Made by a program: the position numbers and the translations under genes. A stretch of 60,094 nucleotides of DNA from Burkholderiales bacterium (GTDB taxonomy: Bacteria; Pseudomonadota; Gammaproteobacteria; Burkholderiales; JAEUOS01), in assembly GCA_016790695.1 (NCBI GenBank), contig JAEUOS010000167.1, positions 1-60,094 of the forward strand, read 5' to 3'. Under the pieces are notes generated by a model that was not told the origin of the DNA, did not search any database, and was given only the letters and a program-made list of their open reading frames with translations. Shown here piece after piece: positions 1 through 7,985 of this stretch. Each line of letters opens with the position of its first letter. Position 1 is the stretch's first letter.

Positions 1-347
1 CCCAGGACGACGTCAAGATCTTCAAGGACGCCACCAAGGCGGAGCAGGTGCCGGTGATGATGGTCGGCAGCGGCCGCCAGGTCGGCTTCGAGGAAGGCGC
101 CTGGAACAGCGCGCTGAGCATTGCCGGCTATCCGCCGAACAATCTGTTGCCCCCCACCTACAAGAACCCGCCCGCCGCCCCGGCGGCACCGTTCACTCCC
201 GAGACCAAGAGTGCGGCGGCACCGCCTGTGCCGGACAAGTCCGGCGCCCCGGCTGCCGGACCCGCAGCCAGCGGACCGGCGCCATCCGGAGCGGCGCCCT
301 CGGGCGACTCGGCGGCGAAGCCGCCGTCCTGGTTCAAGGGATTCTGA
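1..347 (+). CDS. Glutaredoxin-like (thioredoxin-fold) protein, C-terminal part
   Basis: The gene enters from the left edge; the reading frame is open from base 3 to the TGA at 345-347, giving about 114 residues. The segment VPVMMVGSGRQVGFEEGAW, with a proline after Val (cis-Pro position) and a following Gly-rich turn, resembles the second half of a glutaredoxin fold. The active-site CxxC would be upstream of the window. The last 55 or so residues form a low-complexity Pro/Ala/Ser/Gly tail ending in PSWFKGF, which is not part of the fold. In betaproteobacteria such domains are often attached to an N-terminal DUF4124 exported domain, but that part cannot be seen here, so the assignment to this family is an inference from the fold motif only. 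Confidence 0.6.
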   Translation, partial: QDDVKIFKDATKAEQVPVMMVGSGRQVGFEEGAWNSALSIAGYPPNNLLPPTYKNPPAAPAAPFTPETKSAAAPPVPDKSGAPAAGPAASGPAPSGAAPSGDSAAKPPSWFKGF

Positions 348-351
348 GGCC

Positions 352-381
352 CCGACCGCGGCGACGCTGCGCCGCGGTCGG
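352..381 (+). terminator. Inverted repeat after the glutaredoxin-like gene
   Basis: Ten-base perfect arms (CCGACCGCGG at 352-361 and its complement at 372-381) surround a 10-base loop, starting 5 bases after the stop codon. No U-tract follows, so it is a possible rather than proven terminator. It lies just before the exonuclease III start at 396. Confidence 0.4.
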
Positions 382-395
382 TGTTCGGCCACCTC

Positions 396-1172
396 ATGCG
401 CATTGCAACCTGGAACGTCAATTCGCTGAACGTGCGCCTGCCGCATGTGCTCGCCTGGCTCGAGACCGCGGACGTCGACGTGTTGTGCCTGCAGGAGCTG
501 AAGCTCGCGACCGACAAGTATCCGATGGCTGCGCTGCGCGCGGCCGGATACGAGTCGGTCGTCAATGGACAGAAGACCTACAACGGCGTCGCCATCGCCT
601 CGCGCCTGCCGATGACCGACGTGGTGCCGGACATTCCGGATTTCGCGGACGAGCAGAAGCGCGTGATCGCCGCGACCGTCGGCGGCGTGCGCGTGGTCTG
701 CGCCTACTTTCCCAACGGCCAGAGCCTGGACTCCGACAAGTACCGCTACAAGCTCGACTGGCTCGACGCCATGACCGGCTACGCCGGCTCGCTCCTGGCC
801 GCGCACGAGTGCGTGGCCCTGGCCGGCGACTACAACATCGCGCCCGAGGATCGTGACGTGCATGATCCGGCCGCATGGGATGGCCAGGTTCTGGTCAGTC
901 CCAAGGAGCGCGCCGCATGGGCTGCCCTGACGGCCCGCGGCCTGACCGACTGCTTTCGGCTGTTCGAGCAGCCGGAGAAGAGTTACTCCTGGTGGGACTA
1001 TCGCATGCTCGCCTTCCGGCGCAACATGGGTCTGCGCATCGACCATATCCTCGCCTCGGCGCCTCTGGCCGCGACCTGCCGCTCGTGCGTGATCGACCGT
1101 GCGCCGCGCAAGCTCGACAAGCCCTCCGATCACGCACCCGTGGTCGCCGATTTCTCCGTCCAGGCGCAATGA
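396..1172 (+). CDS. xth: Exodeoxyribonuclease III
   Basis: This 258-residue protein is an exonuclease III/AP endonuclease of the EEP (endonuclease/exonuclease/phosphatase) superfamily, acting in base excision repair by cutting at abasic sites and trimming 3' ends. Family motifs are all present: the start MRIATWNVNSLNVRL, the metal-binding Glu in LQELK, DYNIAPED in the middle, IDHILAS, and the C-terminal SDHAPVVADF with the catalytic Asp-His. Length matches the family. I chose ATG 396 because the family starts exactly at MRIATWN; a GTG at 381 would add five unrelated residues. The stop overlaps the start of the next gene (ATGA), suggesting translational coupling. Confidence 0.95.
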   Translation: MRIATWNVNSLNVRLPHVLAWLETADVDVLCLQELKLATDKYPMAALRAAGYESVVNGQKTYNGVAIASRLPMTDVVPDIPDFADEQKRVIAATVGGVRVVCAYFPNGQSLDSDKYRYKLDWLDAMTGYAGSLLAAHECVALAGDYNIAPEDRDVHDPAAWDGQVLVSPKERAAWAALTARGLTDCFRLFEQPEKSYSWWDYRMLAFRRNMGLRIDHILASAPLAATCRSCVIDRAPRKLDKPSDHAPVVADFSVQAQ

Positions 1173-1639
1173 CCATGCGCAAGTTCGCCCTCCCTGCCCT
1201 GCTTGCCGGCTTGCTGTCGGCAGGCTGCGACGGCCTGTTCACCGGCGAGAACGTCGCGCGGTTTCCGTTGAGCGAGGCAGCCGGAGGGGGCTACGCGCCG
1301 CTCAGGCTGACCCTGGGCCCGGAGATGAACCCGATCGCGCTCAACCTCCATGCCGAGTACGCGGCCAGCGACGCCGAAGCCGGCAAGTGGAACAGCTATC
1401 GCGCCACCCTGAGCCGCGGCGGCAGCCGCATCGCCACCGGCGACTTCAACGTCAACAACACGAGCTCCCCGAGTTCGCAATCGGGCCAGGCGGTCTCCCG
1501 GACCATGCTCGTGGTCGAGGTCGGCGAAGTCGGCGACTACGAGATCACCATCGTTCCGACCGCGCCGATCGCGGTCACGCTGCACAAGGCACAGGTCGAA
1601 CTGCGGCGCAACATCCGCCGCGAGGCGCCGGCCAAGTAG
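1169..1639 (+). CDS. Putative lipoprotein of unknown function
   Basis: A 156-residue protein whose ATG overlaps the exonuclease III stop codon (ATGA). An alternative start is Met 3 (1175). The N-terminus MRKFALPALLAGLLSAGC is a lipoprotein signal peptide: short basic head, hydrophobic core, and a lipobox ending in the Cys that would be acylated. The mature part has beta-rich alternating hydrophobic segments (RTMLVVEVGEVGDYEITIV) and a basic C-terminus. I do not recognise the family. The secondary-structure impression suggests a small beta-sandwich attached to the inner or outer membrane. Coupling to the repair nuclease is probably positional rather than functional. Confidence 0.75.
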   Translation: MTMRKFALPALLAGLLSAGCDGLFTGENVARFPLSEAAGGGYAPLRLTLGPEMNPIALNLHAEYAASDAEAGKWNSYRATLSRGGSRIATGDFNVNNTSSPSSQSGQAVSRTMLVVEVGEVGDYEITIVPTAPIAVTLHKAQVELRRNIRREAPAK

Positions 1640-1653
1640 GTCGGCACCGTCCC

Positions 1654-1690
1654 CGGTGACGACGCCCGGCCGCGTCTGGCGTCGTCACCG
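1654..1690. terminator. Inverted repeat between convergent genes
   Basis: Perfect 12-base arms (CGGTGACGACGC at 1654-1665; complement at 1679-1690) with a 13-base loop lie between the lipoprotein gene and the convergent fccB. There is no clear U-tract on either strand. Its position suits a shared transcription end point. Confidence 0.45.
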
Positions 1691-1706
1691 TCCGTCGTCC
1701 CGCGCG

Positions 1707-3005
1707 TCAGCCCAGCATGTCGTGCCAGATGTTCCTGGCCCAGGCGTTGCCGTAGCTGCCCTCGAGCTCCGACGGCGCGCTCGACAGGCCGCCCGAGCCG
1801 GGCACCGCCTTCATGGTCCTGTCCTTCGGATCGTAGGCATGCACGCTCGCGACGTGGACGACGTTCTTGTCGTCGACGAACGAATAGCAGGTGTTGGCCA
1901 TCATCGGCGTCGCCGACGGCGCGCGCCCGCTCATGAGCTCGATGATCGCCGCGGCGGCGACCTTGGCGTGCTGGTTGGCCATGTGGCCCGACTTGGGCAT
2001 CGCGGGCGCGGACAAGGTGGCATCGCCGAGCACATGAATGCCGGGCCGGGCGGTCGATTCCATGGTGAGCCAGTCGACGCCGCACCAGCGATTGTTCGCG
2101 GTGATCAGGCCGGCCTGCTGCGCAATGTTGCCGGCCCGCATCGGCGGCACGACATTGAGCACGTCGGCCTGCACGTCCGCACCGATGTCGAGCACGGCCG
2201 AACGGCTTGCCGCCTTGACGTCCTTGACCTCGCTGTTGTTGCGGTATTCGACGATGCCCTTGTACTGGCCGTTCCATTGCGCCTTGAACAGACCCGCCTT
2301 CGACACCACATCCTCGTTGGCGTCGAGAATGATGACCTTGCTGCGCGGCTTGGCCGTCTTGAAATAGTGCGCGACCTGACAGGCGCGTTCGTACGGTCCG
2401 GGAGGGCAGCGATAGGGTGCGCGCGGGATCGACAGGACATAGACCCCGCCATCGCGCATCGCCTCGAGCTGGCGCCGCAGGGCCACCGTCTGGGGACCCG
2501 CCTTCCAGGCATGGAGCACCTGTTCCTGGACCTTGGTATCCTTGAGCGAGCCGACCTGATCGAACAGGAAATCGACGCCCGGCGCGACGATCAGCCGGTC
2601 GTACTGGAGATCCTGGATCTTGCGCAGCGAGACCGTCTTCTTGTCGACGTTGACCGCGGTGACCTCGTCGTTGATCACCTGCACCCCGTGCTCGCGCAAT
2701 CCGGCGTAGCCGCGGGTCACGTCCTCGATGCGCCGGCTGCCGCCGAGCACGAGGTTGGACAGCGGACACGAGACGAACTCGCGATTCATCTCGATCATGA
2801 ACACTTCGACGGCGCCTTCGGACCACATGCGGAGGTACTTGGCCGCCGTGGCGCCGCCATAGCCGCCGCCGATGACGATGACGCGCCCGAGTTTCTGCGG
2901 CGGCGCCCCGGTGCTGGCGCACCCGGCGAGCGCCAGCGCGCCGGCGGCGCCGGAGAACTTGAGGAAGTCGCGGCGCGGCAGCACGCCCTGGCTGGTTGTC
3001 TTCAT
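1707..3005 (-). CDS. fccB: Flavocytochrome c sulfide dehydrogenase, flavoprotein subunit
   Basis: A 432-residue periplasmic FAD protein that oxidises sulfide and passes electrons to its cytochrome partner. Tat signal at residues 10-17 (PRRDFLKF). FAD-binding motif VIVIGGGYGGATAAKYL at about 42-58. Cys80 (FVSCPLSN) matches the cysteine that binds FAD covalently in characterised FccB, and Cys200 (YRCPPGPYER) with Cys308 (NRWCGVDW) match the redox-active disulfide pair. The C-terminal FCSD region with GDATLSAPAMPKSGHMANQ is also typical. It begins 10 bases after the cytochrome subunit gene, forming an fccAB operon. The Tat region also contains LAGC at residues 26-29, a possible lipobox. Without a wider locus I cannot tell whether this works as FccB or the related SoxF. 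Confidence 0.93.
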   Translation of the reverse strand: MKTTSQGVLPRRDFLKFSGAAGALALAGCASTGAPPQKLGRVIVIGGGYGGATAAKYLRMWSEGAVEVFMIEMNREFVSCPLSNLVLGGSRRIEDVTRGYAGLREHGVQVINDEVTAVNVDKKTVSLRKIQDLQYDRLIVAPGVDFLFDQVGSLKDTKVQEQVLHAWKAGPQTVALRRQLEAMRDGGVYVLSIPRAPYRCPPGPYERACQVAHYFKTAKPRSKVIILDANEDVVSKAGLFKAQWNGQYKGIVEYRNNSEVKDVKAASRSAVLDIGADVQADVLNVVPPMRAGNIAQQAGLITANNRWCGVDWLTMESTARPGIHVLGDATLSAPAMPKSGHMANQHAKVAAAAIIELMSGRAPSATPMMANTCYSFVDDKNVVHVASVHAYDPKDRTMKAVPGSGGLSSAPSELEGSYGNAWARNIWHDMLG

Positions 3006-3015
3006 GATCGGGCGC

Positions 3016-3330
3016 TCACTTTCCGGGTTTCTGGGCGGCGAAGAAATCTGCCATCAACGCGATCTGCTCGTCGGTGTAGCCCTTGGCCAACTGATGCATG
3101 ATGGTCGATGCCGGCCCGCTGCGCTGACCGGTCTTGAACGCGTTCATCTGCGCGATCAGATACGCGCGCCCCTGACCGGCCAGGCCGGGGATCCCGCCCT
3201 GGCTCTGGCCGTTGGTGCCATGGCAATTGGCGCACTGCGCAGCCAGGTTGCGTCCGAGGTTGCGATCCTGCGCGGCGGCGGCGCCTGCCGCCATCAGCGC
3301 GCATGCGGCGAGCAGCCCGATTGTCTTCAT
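3016..3330 (-). CDS. fccA: c-type cytochrome, small subunit of sulfide dehydrogenase
   Basis: A 104-residue class I cytochrome c with a Sec signal peptide (MKTIGLLAACALMAAGAAAA) and one haem-binding site, CANCH, near residue 34. A Met in GPASTIMHQLAKGY is the likely distal ligand. I chose the ATG at 3328-3330, which follows a good GGGAGG ribosome-binding site; the upstream extension looks non-coding. The size corresponds to a monohaem FccA rather than the dihaem 20 kDa type known from Allochromatium. Directly upstream of fccB, so it should carry electrons from the flavoprotein to the respiratory chain in the periplasm. Confidence 0.88.
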   Translation of the reverse strand: MKTIGLLAACALMAAGAAAAQDRNLGRNLAAQCANCHGTNGQSQGGIPGLAGQGRAYLIAQMNAFKTGQRSGPASTIMHQLAKGYTDEQIALMADFFAAQKPGK

Positions 3331-3432
3331 TTTTGTCAGCCTCCCAAGGGCATCGATACGCGGGAGGACAAATGTACCCGAGACGGCGTGAACTGAGAAC
3401 CATCCGCCGGTCATATGCATATGCTGCGCCGC

Positions 3433-3460
3433 AAAAACCAAGGCCGCCCGCAGGCGGCCC
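3433..3460 (-). terminator. Probable rho-independent terminator of clpA
   Basis: Read on the minus strand after the clpA stop: GGCCGCC, a 4-base loop, GGCGGCC, then TTGGTTTTT. The seven-base GC stem and T-rich tail fit an intrinsic terminator separating clpA from fccA. Confidence 0.6.
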
Positions 3461-3480
3461 TGGGACGGCAGCAACCCGGC

Positions 3481-5802
3481 CTACAAGACCTCGATCGGCT
3501 CGTCGCTCGTCTTGCCGTCCGACTTCGGCTCTTCGCCTTCGTGGACCGTGAGCTTCACCTTCGCGTCCTCGCCCTCGCCCTCGAGGTCGACGGTCACCTT
3601 GCCGCCAGACACCAGTTTGCCGAACAGGAGTTCATCGGCCAGCGCCTTGCGGATGGTCTCCTGGATCAGGCGCGACATCGGCCGCGCCCCCATCAGCGGA
3701 TCGAAGCCCTTCTTGGCGAGGTGACGGCGCAGCGCATCGGTGAAGATCGCCTCGACCTTCTTCTCGTGCAACTGCTGCTCAAGCTGCATGAGGAACTTGT
3801 CGACCACGCGCAGGATGATCTCCTCGTTCAGCGCCTTGAAGGAGATGATCGCATCGAGCCGGTTGCGGAACTCCGGGGTGAACAGACGCTTGATCTCCCC
3901 CATCTCGTCGCCGGCCTGGCGGGAATTGGTGAAGCCGATGGTCGATTTCTGCAACGACTCGGCGCCGGCATTGGTCGTCATGATGATGATGACGTTGCGG
4001 AAGTCCGCCTTGCGCCCGTTGTTGTCCGTCAGCGTGCCGTGGTCCATCACCTGCAACAGGATGTTGAAGATGTCCGGATGGGCCTTCTCGATCTCGTCGA
4101 GCAACAGCACCGCATGGGGCTTCTTGGTGATCGCCTCGGTGAGCAGCCCGCCCTGGTCGAATCCGACATAGCCGGGCGGCGCGCCGATCAGGCGGCTGAC
4201 CGCATGGCGCTCCATGTACTCCGACATGTCGAACCGGATCAGTTCGATGCCCATCGTGTAGGCCAGTTGCCTGGCCACCTCGGTCTTGCCGACGCCGGTC
4301 GGGCCGGAAAAGAGGAACGAACCGATCGGCTTCTGCGGATTGCCGAGGCCGGAACGCGCCATCTTGATCGACGCCGCCAGGGCGTCGATCGCCGGATCCT
4401 GCCCGAAAACGACATTCTTCAGGTCACGGTCCAGATTGGCCAGCTTGCTGCGGTCATCCGACGACACGTTGTGCGGAGGAATGCGGGCGATCTTGGCGAT
4501 GATCTCCTCGATGTCGGTCTTGCCGATCACCTTCTTCTGCTTCGACTTCGGAAGAATGCGCTGCGCCGCGCCAGCCTCGTCGATGACGTCGATCGCCTTG
4601 TCGGGCAGCTGGCGATCGTTGATGTAGCGCGCCGCAAGCTCCGCCGCCGACGTGATCGCCGATGCGGAATACTTGATGCCGTGGTGTTCCTCGAAGCGCG
4701 ACTTGAGGCCGCGCAGGATCTGCACGGTCTCGTCGACCGACGGTTCGTTGACGTCGATCTTCTGGAACCGGCGCGACAGCGCGTGATCCTTCTCGAACAC
4801 GCCGCGGAATTCCGTGTAGGTAGTCGCGCCGATGCACTTGAGCTGCCCGCTGGACAGGGCCGGCTTGAGCAGGTTCGAGGCGTCCAGCGTGCCGCCGGAG
4901 GCCGCGCCGGCGCCGATCAGCGTGTGGATCTCGTCGATGAACAGCACCGCCTTGGGATTGTTCGTCAGCTTCTTCAGCACGCCCTTCAAGCGCTGCTCGA
5001 AGTCGCCGCGGTACTTGGTGCCGGCGAGGAGCGCGCCCATGTCGAGCGAATAGACCACCGACTCCTTGAGGATCTCCGGGACCTCGCCCTCGACGATGCG
5101 CTTGGCAAGGCCTTCGGCGATTGCGGTCTTGCCGACGCCCGCCTCGCCGACCAGCAGCGGATTGTTCTTGCGGCGACGGCACAAGGTCTGGATCACGCGC
5201 TCGAGTTCGAGCTCGCGCCCGATCAGCGGATCGATCTTCCCTTCGGCGGCCGCCTTGTTGAGGTTCTGCGTGTACTGCTCGAGCGGGCTCTGCTTGCCCT
5301 CGGACTCCTGTTCGGCCTCGGCGTTCTCGCCCTTCTCCGCGCCGGCCTTCTCCTTCTCCGGGGGCTGCTTGGTGATGCCGTGGGAGATGTAGTTGACGAC
5401 GTCGAGGCGCGTGATCCCCTGCTGGTGCAGGTAGTACACCGCGTGCGAGTCCTTCTCGCCGAAGATCGCGACGAGCACGTTGGCGCCGGTGACTTCCTTC
5501 TTGCCGTTCGACGACGACTGCACGTGCATGATCGCGCGCTGGATCACGCGCTGAAAACCCAGCGTCGGCTGGGTATCCACATCCTCGCTGCCCGCCACCA
5601 TCGGGGTGTGCTCGCTGATGAATTGCGTCAGATTCTTGCGCAGCTCGTCGATGTTGGCGCCCACCGCGCGCAGGACCTCGGCGGCGGTCGGATTGTCGAG
5701 CAGCGCAAGCAGCAGATGCTCGACGGTGATGAACTCGTGGCGCTTCTGACGCGCCTCGACAAAGGCCATGTGCAGGCTGACTTCCAACTCTTGCGCAATC
5801 AT
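3481..5802 (-). CDS. clpA: ATP-dependent Clp protease, ATPase subunit ClpA
   Basis: This 773-residue AAA+ unfoldase feeds proteins into the ClpP protease. Order of domains: Clp N-domain repeats (about 1-145), a Gln/Glu-rich linker, AAA domain 1 with Walker [15 protein letters not shown] near residue 215 and Walker B VLFIDEIH, and AAA domain 2 with Walker [15 protein letters not shown] near 498. The loop TIGFTNS near 620 is the IGF/IGL-type ClpP-binding loop. There is no ClpB-type middle domain. Length is near the usual 750-760. clpS, its adaptor, lies just upstream on the same strand with a 106-base gap that contains no other gene. No clpP is present in the window. Confidence 0.97.
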   Translation of the reverse strand: MIAQELEVSLHMAFVEARQKRHEFITVEHLLLALLDNPTAAEVLRAVGANIDELRKNLTQFISEHTPMVAGSEDVDTQPTLGFQRVIQRAIMHVQSSSNGKKEVTGANVLVAIFGEKDSHAVYYLHQQGITRLDVVNYISHGITKQPPEKEKAGAEKGENAEAEQESEGKQSPLEQYTQNLNKAAAEGKIDPLIGRELELERVIQTLCRRRKNNPLLVGEAGVGKTAIAEGLAKRIVEGEVPEILKESVVYSLDMGALLAGTKYRGDFEQRLKGVLKKLTNNPKAVLFIDEIHTLIGAGAASGGTLDASNLLKPALSSGQLKCIGATTYTEFRGVFEKDHALSRRFQKIDVNEPSVDETVQILRGLKSRFEEHHGIKYSASAITSAAELAARYINDRQLPDKAIDVIDEAGAAQRILPKSKQKKVIGKTDIEEIIAKIARIPPHNVSSDDRSKLANLDRDLKNVVFGQDPAIDALAASIKMARSGLGNPQKPIGSFLFSGPTGVGKTEVARQLAYTMGIELIRFDMSEYMERHAVSRLIGAPPGYVGFDQGGLLTEAITKKPHAVLLLDEIEKAHPDIFNILLQVMDHGTLTDNNGRKADFRNVIIIMTTNAGAESLQKSTIGFTNSRQAGDEMGEIKRLFTPEFRNRLDAIISFKALNEEIILRVVDKFLMQLEQQLHEKKVEAIFTDALRRHLAKKGFDPLMGARPMSRLIQETIRKALADELLFGKLVSGGKVTVDLEGEGEDAKVKLTVHEGEEPKSDGKTSDEPIEVL

Positions 5803-5908
5803 GTTTCGCCTCTATCGCCGGTGCCCCCGGCGTTCAAATCAACTCTACACCAAAACTGCGGAGCCACACCAAGCAAATTGTGGCGCTTTGTCATGCGAAC
5901 GTCGGGCG

Positions 5909-6226
5909 CTAATCGTTCTCTTCCATCGTGCATTGCAGCGGGTGCTGGTGGGCCCGCGCGTGCTGCGTCACCAGGTCCACCTTCGTGCCCGCGACGTCCT
6001 TCGGATAGACGCCGCAGACTCCCATGCCCTCGCGATGCACCTTGAGCATGATCTGCGTCGCCTGTTCCTGGCTCTTGTTGAAAAACCGCTGAATCGTGCC
6101 CACCACGAATTCCATCGGGGTGTAGTCGTCGTTGAGCAGTATCACCTTGTACATCGGCGGCGGCTTGATCTTCTGCGCCTGCTTTTCAAGCAGCGCCCCG
6201 CCATCAGCGTCGAACTTGGGTCCCAT
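5909..6226 (-). CDS. clpS: ATP-dependent Clp protease adaptor ClpS
   Basis: A 105-residue adaptor that binds N-degron substrates (proteins with bulky N-terminal residues) and delivers them to ClpA. The core from [19 protein letters not shown] contains the conserved Asn-Asp of the N-terminal amine pocket, and VHREG contributes the conserved His. The C-terminus runs [17 protein letters not shown], as in the family. I chose ATG 6226 ([10 protein letters not shown]). No Shine-Dalgarno sequence precedes it, and a -10-like TACAAT lies only 7 bases upstream, so the message may be leaderless. Expressed ahead of clpA on the same strand. Confidence 0.95.
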   Translation of the reverse strand: MGPKFDADGGALLEKQAQKIKPPPMYKVILLNDDYTPMEFVVGTIQRFFNKSQEQATQIMLKVHREGMGVCGVYPKDVAGTKVDLVTQHARAHQHPLQCTMEEND

Positions 6227-6233
6227 GGGGGAA

Positions 6234-6261
6234 ATTGTATCGCTTCGGTCCCTCGGCGCAA
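6234..6261 (-). promoter_or_regulatory. Candidate sigma-70 promoter of clpS
   Basis: On the minus strand, TTGCGC (6256-6261) and TACAAT (6234-6239) are separated by 16 bases. The -10 element is 5 of 6 to consensus, the -35 only 3 of 6. Transcription would begin at or next to the A of the clpS ATG (6226). This is a sequence match only. Confidence 0.4.
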
Positions 6262-6373
6262 CGTGCCCGGCACCCTGCAGATGGGGCTGGCAGCGACGAA
6301 TCCAACCCCGCTGCCGGCTGGGGTAAAAACAACACACTGCGCCCCCCGGGCCCGACGCTCCCCGAGCCCCCCC

Positions 6374-6402
6374 TTGACTTGGCCGAACGGAAGCCGTACA
6401 AC
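6374..6402 (+). promoter_or_regulatory. Candidate sigma-70 promoter of the cold-shock gene
   Basis: TTGACT (6374-6379) and TACAAC (6397-6402) are separated by 17 bases, a good match to the sigma-70 pattern. The start point would be near 6409, leaving a leader of about 170 bases before the cold-shock ORF. Confidence 0.5.
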
Positions 6403-6576
6403 GCGAACTGTTTCGATCAAGCAGTTCCGTGGCACCTGGAATTATCGGGTTGTGGCCGTAAAAAGTTGCACCAGAGAAGCGGGGGAGGACGGCCTTGAAT
6501 CGCAAACAATACCGGGCGTTAGACAGGCCCTGATCAACCCTTGGACGCGCAGGGCGTCCGCTTGCATAGGTGCTTT
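6403..6576 (+). other. Long untranslated leader region ahead of the cold-shock gene
   Basis: The 350-base interval 6227-6576 between clpS and the cold-shock gene contains no credible ORF. Its left part holds the clpS promoter candidate, its middle a sigma-70-like promoter, and the remaining 170 or so bases would form a long 5' leader. Long leaders with temperature-dependent folding are known for cspA-type genes in enterobacteria. I see no exact copy of the enterobacterial cold box by eye, so thermal control is inferred from architecture only. Confidence 0.35.
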
Positions 6577-6780
6577 ATGGCTACTGGTACGGTCAAATGG
6601 TTCAACGACGCGAAGGGTTATGGATTCATCACGCCGGATGACGGCGGCGAGGACCTGTTTGCGCACTTCTCTGCCATCAACATGCAGGGCTTCAAGACCC
6701 TGAAGGAAGGCCAGAAGGTCCAGTTCGAAGTCACGCAAGGCCAGAAGGGCAAGCAGGCGTCGAACATCCAGGCGGTCTGA
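6577..6780 (+). CDS. cspA: Cold-shock protein (CspA family)
   Basis: A 67-residue single cold-shock domain that binds single-stranded RNA/DNA and acts as an RNA chaperone. RNP1 (KGYGFITP) and RNP2 (DLFAHFSAI) are both intact, and length is standard for the family. The start at ATG 6577 gives the canonical [11 protein letters not shown]; a TTG further upstream at 6541 would add 12 unrelated residues. The gene is monocistronic and transcribed away from clpS. Family members can be cold-induced or constitutive, and the sequence does not tell which applies here. Confidence 0.96.
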   Translation: MATGTVKWFNDAKGYGFITPDDGGEDLFAHFSAINMQGFKTLKEGQKVQFEVTQGQKGKQASNIQAV

Positions 6781-6811
6781 GGCCCGGACCGCGGCAGGCT
6801 CCGGGTCCGCG

Positions 6812-7510
6812 ATGCGGGACCGGAGGTTCACAGGGATTGGCCCGTCCGGCGCGGTGACGCGTCGGGGCGGCACGCGTGCGTCGGCGTCGGCGCGGGCAGC
6901 GGTGCCTGCTGCACCGACGAAGGCCCCCGCCCGGTTGATCGCGTTCAACAAGCCGTTTGGTGTCGTGTGCCAGTTCACGCACCATCCGCGACACCCAAGC
7001 CTGGCGGACTACATCCGCGTACCCGGTGTCTATGCGGCAGGTCGGCTGGACGCGGACAGCGAAGGCCTGCTCCTGCTGACATCGGATGGCGCATTGCAGC
7101 ATCGCATCACCGCGCCGGGTATCGGACTCGAGAAGTGCTATTGGGCGCAAGTCGAAGGCGACGTTTCTGAGTCTGCGCTCACTTCTCTGCGCCGTGGCAT
7201 CGATCTCGGCGACTTCGTTTCACGCCCATGCAAGGTTCGGCGACTGCCGGCCGATCCCAGCATTGCGGCTCGCGATCCGCCGATCCGGGAGCGCCGGAGC
7301 ATTCCCACGTGCTGGCTGGAACTGCGGCTGACCGAGGGCAAGAACCGCCAGGTTCGACGCATGACCGCGGCCGTCGGACACCCGACGCTTCGCCTGCTGC
7401 GACGCAGCATCGGTCCCTACGACGTGGTCGGACTGGAACCGGGAAACTGGCGCGATGTCGATGCGGCGCTGCTCGGACGCGCTGGCGCCAAGAAGTCCGG
7501 CCGCACCTAG
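6812..7510 (+). CDS. rluE: 23S rRNA pseudouridine synthase, RsuA/RluE type
   Basis: A 232-residue pseudouridine synthase of the RsuA family. The signature GRLDADSEGLLLLTSDG holds the catalytic Asp80. FNKPFGVVCQF near residue 45 and the C-terminal GKNRQVRRMTAAVGHPTLRL are also diagnostic. There is no N-terminal S4 RNA-binding domain; instead a 40-residue Arg/Ala-rich stretch precedes the catalytic domain, as in RluE, which modifies U2457 of 23S rRNA in E. coli. The exact start is uncertain because the basic N-terminus has no homology I can use; ATG 6812 is the first in frame. It follows the cold-shock gene by 31 bases. Confidence 0.88.
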   Translation: MRDRRFTGIGPSGAVTRRGGTRASASARAAVPAAPTKAPARLIAFNKPFGVVCQFTHHPRHPSLADYIRVPGVYAAGRLDADSEGLLLLTSDGALQHRITAPGIGLEKCYWAQVEGDVSESALTSLRRGIDLGDFVSRPCKVRRLPADPSIAARDPPIRERRSIPTCWLELRLTEGKNRQVRRMTAAVGHPTLRLLRRSIGPYDVVGLEPGNWRDVDAALLGRAGAKKSGRT

Positions 7511-7686
7511 CTGCGCGCCTGCGGGCGTCGATGCAGCGCGACCGGTGGCGTCCCGCGGGGGACGATCCCCGGCGAACACAGACGAATTCCTGACCGACGT
7601 GTCAACCGGGGGTGGAACAGCGCGTTATCTGCCGTGACCGAGGAGGTCAATCACACCCAGTTCCAACCTTTGCAAAGGGAATCCAC

Positions 7687-7875
7687 ATGAGCAAGCTGCT
7701 GTCCGTTCTGATCGCCGGCGTCTTCGCCACCGCCGCCGCCACCGGTTTCGCCCAGGACAAGAAGGCTGACGCCCCCAAGGCCGACGCCCCGAAGGCCGAA
7801 GCCAAGAAAGACGGCGCCAAGAAAGAGAAGAAGGCGAAGAAGGCCAAGAAAGCCAAGGCGGAAGCCAAGAAGTAA
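7687..7875 (+). CDS. Small lysine-rich exported protein
   Basis: A 62-residue protein with a clear Sec signal peptide (MSKLLSVLIAGVFATAAATGFA, cleavage near residue 22), followed by about 40 residues made almost only of Lys, Ala, Asp, Glu and Pro. ADAPK repeats are followed by K-rich KKAKKAKK repeats. AAGGGA 9 bases before the ATG is the ribosome-binding site, and a strong intrinsic terminator follows, so it is an independent transcription unit. Similar Lys/Ala-rich periplasmic proteins occur in proteobacteria without assigned function. The mature protein is highly basic and probably unstructured; it could bind nucleic acid, cell wall or membrane phosphate, but nothing in the sequence decides. 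Confidence 0.8.
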   Translation: MSKLLSVLIAGVFATAAATGFAQDKKADAPKADAPKAEAKKDGAKKEKKAKKAKKAKAEAKK

Positions 7876-7895
7876 GTCGCTTCCAGCGACCAGAG

Positions 7896-7922
7896 GCCGG
7901 GCGCTCGCGCCCGGCTTTTTTT
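7896..7922 (+). terminator. Intrinsic terminator
   Basis: Stem GCCGGGCG (7896-7903) and CGCCCGGC (7908-7915) with loop CTCG, followed by seven Ts. It lies 20 bases after the lysine-rich protein gene. Confidence 0.93.
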
Positions 7923-7985
7923 CGCGCCTTGCCGGCGCGCTAGAATCGCGCCCTCTTGATGCACCGACCGCCGCCGGGGAGTCGC

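Noticed and set aside
3415..6045. 876-codon open frame opposite clpA
   Set aside because: It is antisense to an undoubted clpA and contains low-complexity Arg/Leu/Asp/Val runs typical of GC-rich shadow frames.
6541..6576. TTG start extending the cold-shock protein
   Set aside because: The 12 added residues do not belong to the very conserved N-terminus of the family.
6781..6811. Short hairpin between the cold-shock gene and rluE
   Set aside because: Only a six-base stem with a long loop and no T-run; too weak for a terminator call.
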